From positions 312,468,184 through 312,532,183 of the forward strand of contig CM057009.1 of NCBI GenBank assembly GCA_029891345.1: a DNA stretch of 64,000 bases, read 5' to 3'. Numbering within the stretch: position 1 is the stretch's first letter; every line of letters starts with the position of its first letter. Under the pieces are notes generated by a model. That model did not search any database, had not been told where the DNA came from, and saw only the letters and a list, made by a program, of their open reading frames with translations. Origin of the DNA: Dryococelus australis (lineage: Eukaryota > Arthropoda > Insecta > Phasmatodea > Phasmatidae). The position numbers were made by a program, and so were the translations under genes. This document shows positions 56,790 through 64,000 of this stretch, one piece after another.

Positions 56790-59200
56790 TTTAGGGCATT
56801 TTATTCTTCTGTTTTTATCGGGTTCGTAGTCTCCTAGCCGTTTAATGGCGGGATTTGAATGCGAGAGTAGTTTATTGTAGTAATTTATATTGCGGTTTAG
56901 TAATAGTGTTTTTATAGTTGGAATTTTTAAACGTTCGTGTATGGATAGGTTGGTGTGTAGGGCGCTGCGTTTATTATGATTCTTAAATATTTATTTTTTA
57001 TGACTTGAAGAGAGTTTAGAAAGAATTTATTTAAGTTCCCCCAGACTTCGTTACCATACAAAAGGGCTGATCTAACTATTGCTGTGTAAATTAATAGTTT
57101 TAATCGTCTGGGTAGATTGGTGCTTTTTAACATTGGAAAGAGTTGCGGTAGTTTACTCAGTGCTGCCTTTTTTACTGTTGAAATGTGATTGGTCCAGATT
57201 AGTTTAGAGTCAATTGTTAAACCTAGGTATTTCGCGGTTTGTGTGAAGGGGATTGGAATATTATTTACAGTTATTTGGCGTGAAGGCTGCATTCTGCGTT
57301 GAGTTAACAATAATGCTTGTGATTTAGTAGGGTTTGTTTTAATTTTCCATCTTTCAAATCAATGTTCTAAATCGTTTTTTTGAAGTTGGGTTAGGAGGAT
57401 AGCATATGGCAGTTTTTTATCGTGAGTGTAAATTATGGTATCGTCCGAGTACATTTGTACTGAGGCATGGGTTATGGGAATGTCTGATGTAAAAATATTA
57501 TACAGAAATGGGGAAATTGCTGAGCCTTGTGGGACACCTGCTGTAATTTCGCGAGTATTAGAGCTGGCATTATCAATACTAACAAAGAATTTTCTATTTT
57601 GAAAGTATGAGGCGTGTAAATGTATGTAGCAGTCGGGAAAATTGAAGTTAATTAATTTTTGTAGTAATCCAGGTATCCACACCTTATCAAATGCCTTAGC
57701 AATGTATAGGAAAATGGCTATTGTGACTTCGTGTTTTTGCATTGCAGTTAAGGTGTCTGTGGTGAATTTAGTGAGGGCATGAGTGGTGGAATGTTGGGCT
57801 CTAAACCCAAATTGTGTTGCCGGGATAATCTGTTGTAATTCTGCATGTACTAATAATCTAGTTAGAAGCAGTTTTTCGAAGACTTTACTAAGGGAGTTGA
57901 GTAGGGAAATAGGTCGTCTATTTTCTGGGATAGAGTGATTTTTGCCTCGTTTGGGAATCGTGATAACTTTGGCTGTTCGCCATGCTATAGGATAATAATT
58001 GAAATTTAATATTGCAGTAAACAGGTTGAGTATTGCAAATAGTGCATTAGCTGGGAGGTTTTTAATAATTTTATAGGTAATTTTGTTGTGTCCTGGAGCT
58101 TTTTTGATGTTAAGTTTTTTAATTAGTACAAGTAATTCTTTAAGTGTTATTGCTTCTGGTTTTGCTGTTATGGTTCTGTTGAAAAAAGCTGTAATATTGG
58201 TTTGTACATCTCTGGAAAAATTTGGATCTCCTAGATCAGCATTAGGTGAAAACTGGCCCTGATAGCAATCAGCTATTGCATTTGCTTTGTCCTCTGGGAC
58301 GTATAAGAGGGTTCCTGCTGTGTTTTTAATGGGCTGGGAGATTGATTTTTTAGTTTGATCTCGCAAGGTTTTTGCGACGCGCCAGAAATCATTGTAATTA
58401 TTGTTTATTTCGGTCATAAAAGTTTCCCATTTATTAATTTTTAATGTGATAAGTTTATTATGGAGTTCTTTCTTTAATTTATAATATTTCTCTTTGTCAC
58501 CTTGGTTTCTAGATTTTTGATAAATGTGGTGGTCGTGGCGTTTTTCAGCTAAAAGAATTTCTGCTTCGGGAAAGGAGTGTGTTAAAAATTGTCGACGGTT
58601 TAGGAAATTTGTGCGTTTTTTATTTATTTTCAATATTGTATTTTGAATTAATTCAGTTGCCGAGTCGATGTGATCTTTAGATGGAATATTTATTTGGTGC
58701 GTTTCAAATAAATTTTCTAGGTCTAGTTTAAAATCCTCCCAGTTAGTTACCGGAGTTTTTAGAAGAGTGGCGTTTGGGTGTTTAAGTATGTTTGCTTCCA
58801 GCTGACAAAATATAGGTAAGTGGTCGGAATCTAATTCTGTGAGGACTTCAAATGAAATATTTACATTATCTAAATTGGTAAGTGCAATATCTAATATATC
58901 TGATTGGTATTTTGTACAAGCAGGAAAGTATGTCGGTTCTGTAGAGCCTGTAACTAAATAATTATATTGATTAGAATGATTTGCAAGTATTCTGTCTCTT
59001 TGATTGTTTTCTCTACTATTCCAGGAAGTATGTTTCGCGTTTAAATCTCCTGCTAAGAAAAATGGGTATGGCTATGTTGTTATTTTATCTAAGTCAGCTG
59101 GGATTAGCGGTTTATTGGGGGAATTATAAATAGCCGCTAGAGTGATGTGACCTGCTTGTGTGCGAATGTTTATGGATGTGTATTCTAAATTTTCTAGGAC
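56790..59200 (-). pseudogene. LINE C ORF2: partial endonuclease and reverse transcriptase
   Basis: The endonuclease lacks its N-terminal part. The visible coding starts at EYTSINIRTQAGHITLAAIY near 59170 and continues with a FFLAGDLN motif and a later DSDHLPIF motif near 58830. A TAG stop lies near 59070. The reverse transcriptase is open from 58633 to 57359 with GHNKITY, RRPISLLNSLSKVFEKLL, a Phe/Leu-rich motif A, GVPQGSAISPFLYNI and MYSDD. Motif A reads FLYIAKAFDKVW, so the catalytic Asp is replaced by Tyr, and the YADD box is YSDD. A TGA replaces an expected Trp at 57359-57361, after which the frame continues to 56927 (NIPIPFTQTAKYLGLTIDSK). The enzyme is inactive. Confidence 0.9.
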
Positions 59201-60672
59201 AGGGACGGTGAGTGTAGAACTTACATCGCCGATGTCGGGAGGGGCCATGGAAGGAGGGGTGGGTTGGCGTGGGGTGAGGAGGAGGGGTGGAATGGGTTGC
59301 TGGTTGGTTGGTTTTTGGATTGAGATCGGAGAGGAAGACTGTGGTGTGTTGCGGGGCTGTGTTTGAGACCGTATTGCCTGTGAGTAGGAAACATTTTCCC
59401 TAACAATGTTCCTAGTTGAGATTGGGGACGGAAAGTGTTCCTGCGTGAATACAGGGGGTGCACGAAGTGTGGGGCGTTGGGTTTCGCGTTTTGCTGCGGC
59501 CTCCTGTCGAAGTTGCACCAGGCGGATGTATTCTGGGCAGAGCCTTGAATTGGCTTCGTGCACTCCTTTCCCCTTGCAGTTCACGCAGTTGGGGTTTTTG
59601 TTCAGGTTCTCACAGGCTGTGTGGGGGTGGGGACCGGCGCAATGACGGCAGACAGTTCGGAGGGCACGGAAGTTTTTCGTGTGGTGGTAAAGCCAGCAAT
59701 TTTGGCACTGGGGGATGTCCCCAATGCTCTTTTTGTACGGCCGGGGTTGTACTGCCGTCATGTTTATGCAAGTGAGGTTGAGAAGGGGGGTGAGGGTGTC
59801 GTTTCTTGCAGCTGTAATGCAGAAAAAATCTTGTGGTTCGTCCTAGGTGTGTGAAGGGTTGTTGGGGTCTGAGATAGTTTTTTTTGAATTGATACACATC
59901 GATTACAGTGTAGTGGCGCGCCTCAAGGTCTTCTTTGATGTCTGAAGTAGGGGTTGTTCGTGGGAGCCTGACTACCATTTTTTGTGGGTGTTCTGCTGCT
60001 ATACTGAAAATGTAAAAATGAACGTTGGCAATTTTAAGGAAGTCTTTTAACGAGTGATACGCCTGTTCGTGGGTGCATGTGATCTGGAGGCCGGCTTGAA
60101 CAAGGGAAATTTGTGTACCTGTGATGTTCATTGAACGTATTTTTGAGATAAGATGGTTGTATGTGGAGGTGTCAGGCACGATCAGTTTCATGGGTTTCGT
60201 ATTAGTTTTTGCAGTTGGGCGCTCAGTGTGAGAGGTGGACGGGACAGATGTGCTATTTTGAGTGTTAGTCAGTATAGCTGTTTGTGTATTTCGCATGTTG
60301 GCTAATGGTTCGAATCGGTTTTGTACCGCGATTGACTTGGGCTGCGGTTCTCGGGTGGCTCGGGATATTTTCCTGCGATTAGTTTCCAAAATCCAGGTTT
60401 CATTTTCAAACTGTTGGTCTAACAATGCCTTGCGGCGATTGTGTTTTGCCAGCAGCCAAGACTTTTGTTGTTCAGCGGTGAGATTGTGAGGCATGAGATT
60501 TTTTTTGTGCTGAGTCGTGATGTACTGTGGTGTCCATAACGGCTGCCTGGGATTCATGTGTTTGGTTTTGAGGTTGGTGAAAATGTGTTATTCCCCCTTC
60601 TCCTAGTGTGGATATAACTGCGCCGGGTGGTGTGTTATTTGGTGCTAGGATTTCCGCCTCCAGCGAGCCCAC
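59200..60672 (-). pseudogene. LINE C ORF1 (gag-like), frameshifted and joined to ORF2
   Basis: Starts either at 60672 (MGSLEAEILAPNN) or, in the main frame, at 60557 (MNPRQPLWTPQYITT). A run of eight A near 60502 lies where the two frames would switch. The main frame has VQNRFEPLANM, then a PRE_C2HC-like part (KMVVRLPRTTPTSDIKEDLE, HYTVIDVYQF) near 59960. After a shift near 59800 come three zinc knuckles: CQNCWLYHHTKNF (last Cys lost), CRHCAGPHPHTAC and CVNCKGKGVHEANSRLC. YSQAIRSQTQP follows near 59370. The frame then runs on without a stop into the endonuclease remnant, because the ORF1 end and the endonuclease start are deleted. Confidence 0.85.
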
Positions 60673-61004
60673 ATCCCCGCCCCCGGGGGTCGAGTCAGCC
60701 AGGATCGTGTATTCATAAGGTTCGGTTGTTAGTGTGTGTGAGTGTAATTTTTTTTTATTTATTTTTGTTTAATTTTATTTCAATAAAATGTCAGGTGTTC
60801 CTAACCGCTGTAGGAAACAACCACCGCTGACCTTAACAGGCTAGGCTCGAGATGACCGGTTGACCAGAGCAACGGGTCGGCAGTTGTTTCCCAGTGATGC
60901 GAGAGCTACATCCGAAGGCCGCAAGGTCCGCTGAGAAGAAAACAGAAGACGATGCTGTCCGCCCGAAGTCCAGCGACGAAGTGAAGTGGAAGTGTCGTAA
61001 GTGT

Positions 61005-64000
<2,996 letters not shown>

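Larger units (their letters stand above)
56640..60995 (-). mobile_element. Jockey-clade LINE C, degraded
   Basis: Minus strand: a 5' region (about 60995-60673) with GCTAGGCTCGAGATGACC as in LINE A, ORF1 (60672-about 59200), ORF2 (about 59200-56790) and the shared 3' block (56691-56760). It has no ORF1 minisatellite. Its 5' end directly meets the second copy of the duplicated segment at 61005. It is the best preserved of the three LINEs. Confidence 0.87.

Overview
This window looks like nuclear DNA from an arthropod, most likely an insect. It is AT-rich and gene-poor, and it is packed with transposable elements and tandem repeats. I found no intact host gene, no operon, no rRNA gene and no complete tRNA gene. 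The arthropod reading rests on a dispersed repeat at 1.3 and 2.8 kb, whose + strand reads as a GETGDPREN-type string that I recall from many insect gene predictions. It also rests on the mix of Jockey LINEs, P-like and pogo-like transposases and a Polinton. I cannot name the species.

Region by region. 1-11 kb: a 38-bp x 15 tandem array between two copies of the dispersed repeat; three MITE-like elements (3474-4067, 4505-5171, 5736-6530); and a pogo/Tigger-type DNA transposon (about 6.96-9.48 kb) whose transposase is broken but keeps its three catalytic aspartates. 11.27-26.20 kb: a 14.9-kb Polinton/Maverick with about 1.9-kb terminal inverted repeats and a 6-bp target duplication (GATGAA). 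It holds decayed remnants of integrase, a DUF8207-like protein, an adenain-like protease, the major capsid protein and one further conserved protein. The Polinton and a small palindromic MITE (26230-26626) both sit inside one copy of a roughly 430-bp repeat. A second, inverted copy at about 32.0-32.4 kb lacks both insertions and so preserves the empty sites. 26.7-34.5 kb: dispersed minisatellites, a P-element/THAP9-type transposase remnant (32.76-33.96 kb) and a ~90-bp tandem repeat.

34.5-47 kb: an unrecognised GC-rich element, followed by two Jockey-clade LINEs, A and B, both on the minus strand. Each carries a different in-frame minisatellite at the same place in ORF1, just after the zinc knuckles: 39 bp x about 38 in A and 96 bp x 8 in B. 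LINE B has no recognisable ORF2. 48.1-51.15 kb is a segment that recurs at 61.0-64.0 kb and runs off the window edge. 53.4-56.5 kb is AT-rich satellite-like sequence with a ~1.09-kb higher-order period. 56.6-61 kb is a third Jockey LINE, C, also on the minus strand and without an ORF1 array. The three LINEs share a conserved block in the 3' untranslated region.

The elements do not form a working pathway. The Polinton genes would once have made a self-replicating, capsid-forming element. The LINE ORF1/ORF2 pairs would have driven retrotransposition. All coding regions I recognise are disrupted. The strongest candidates for something new are the ORF1 minisatellites, the shared LINE 3' block and the Polinton with its empty-site paralogue.
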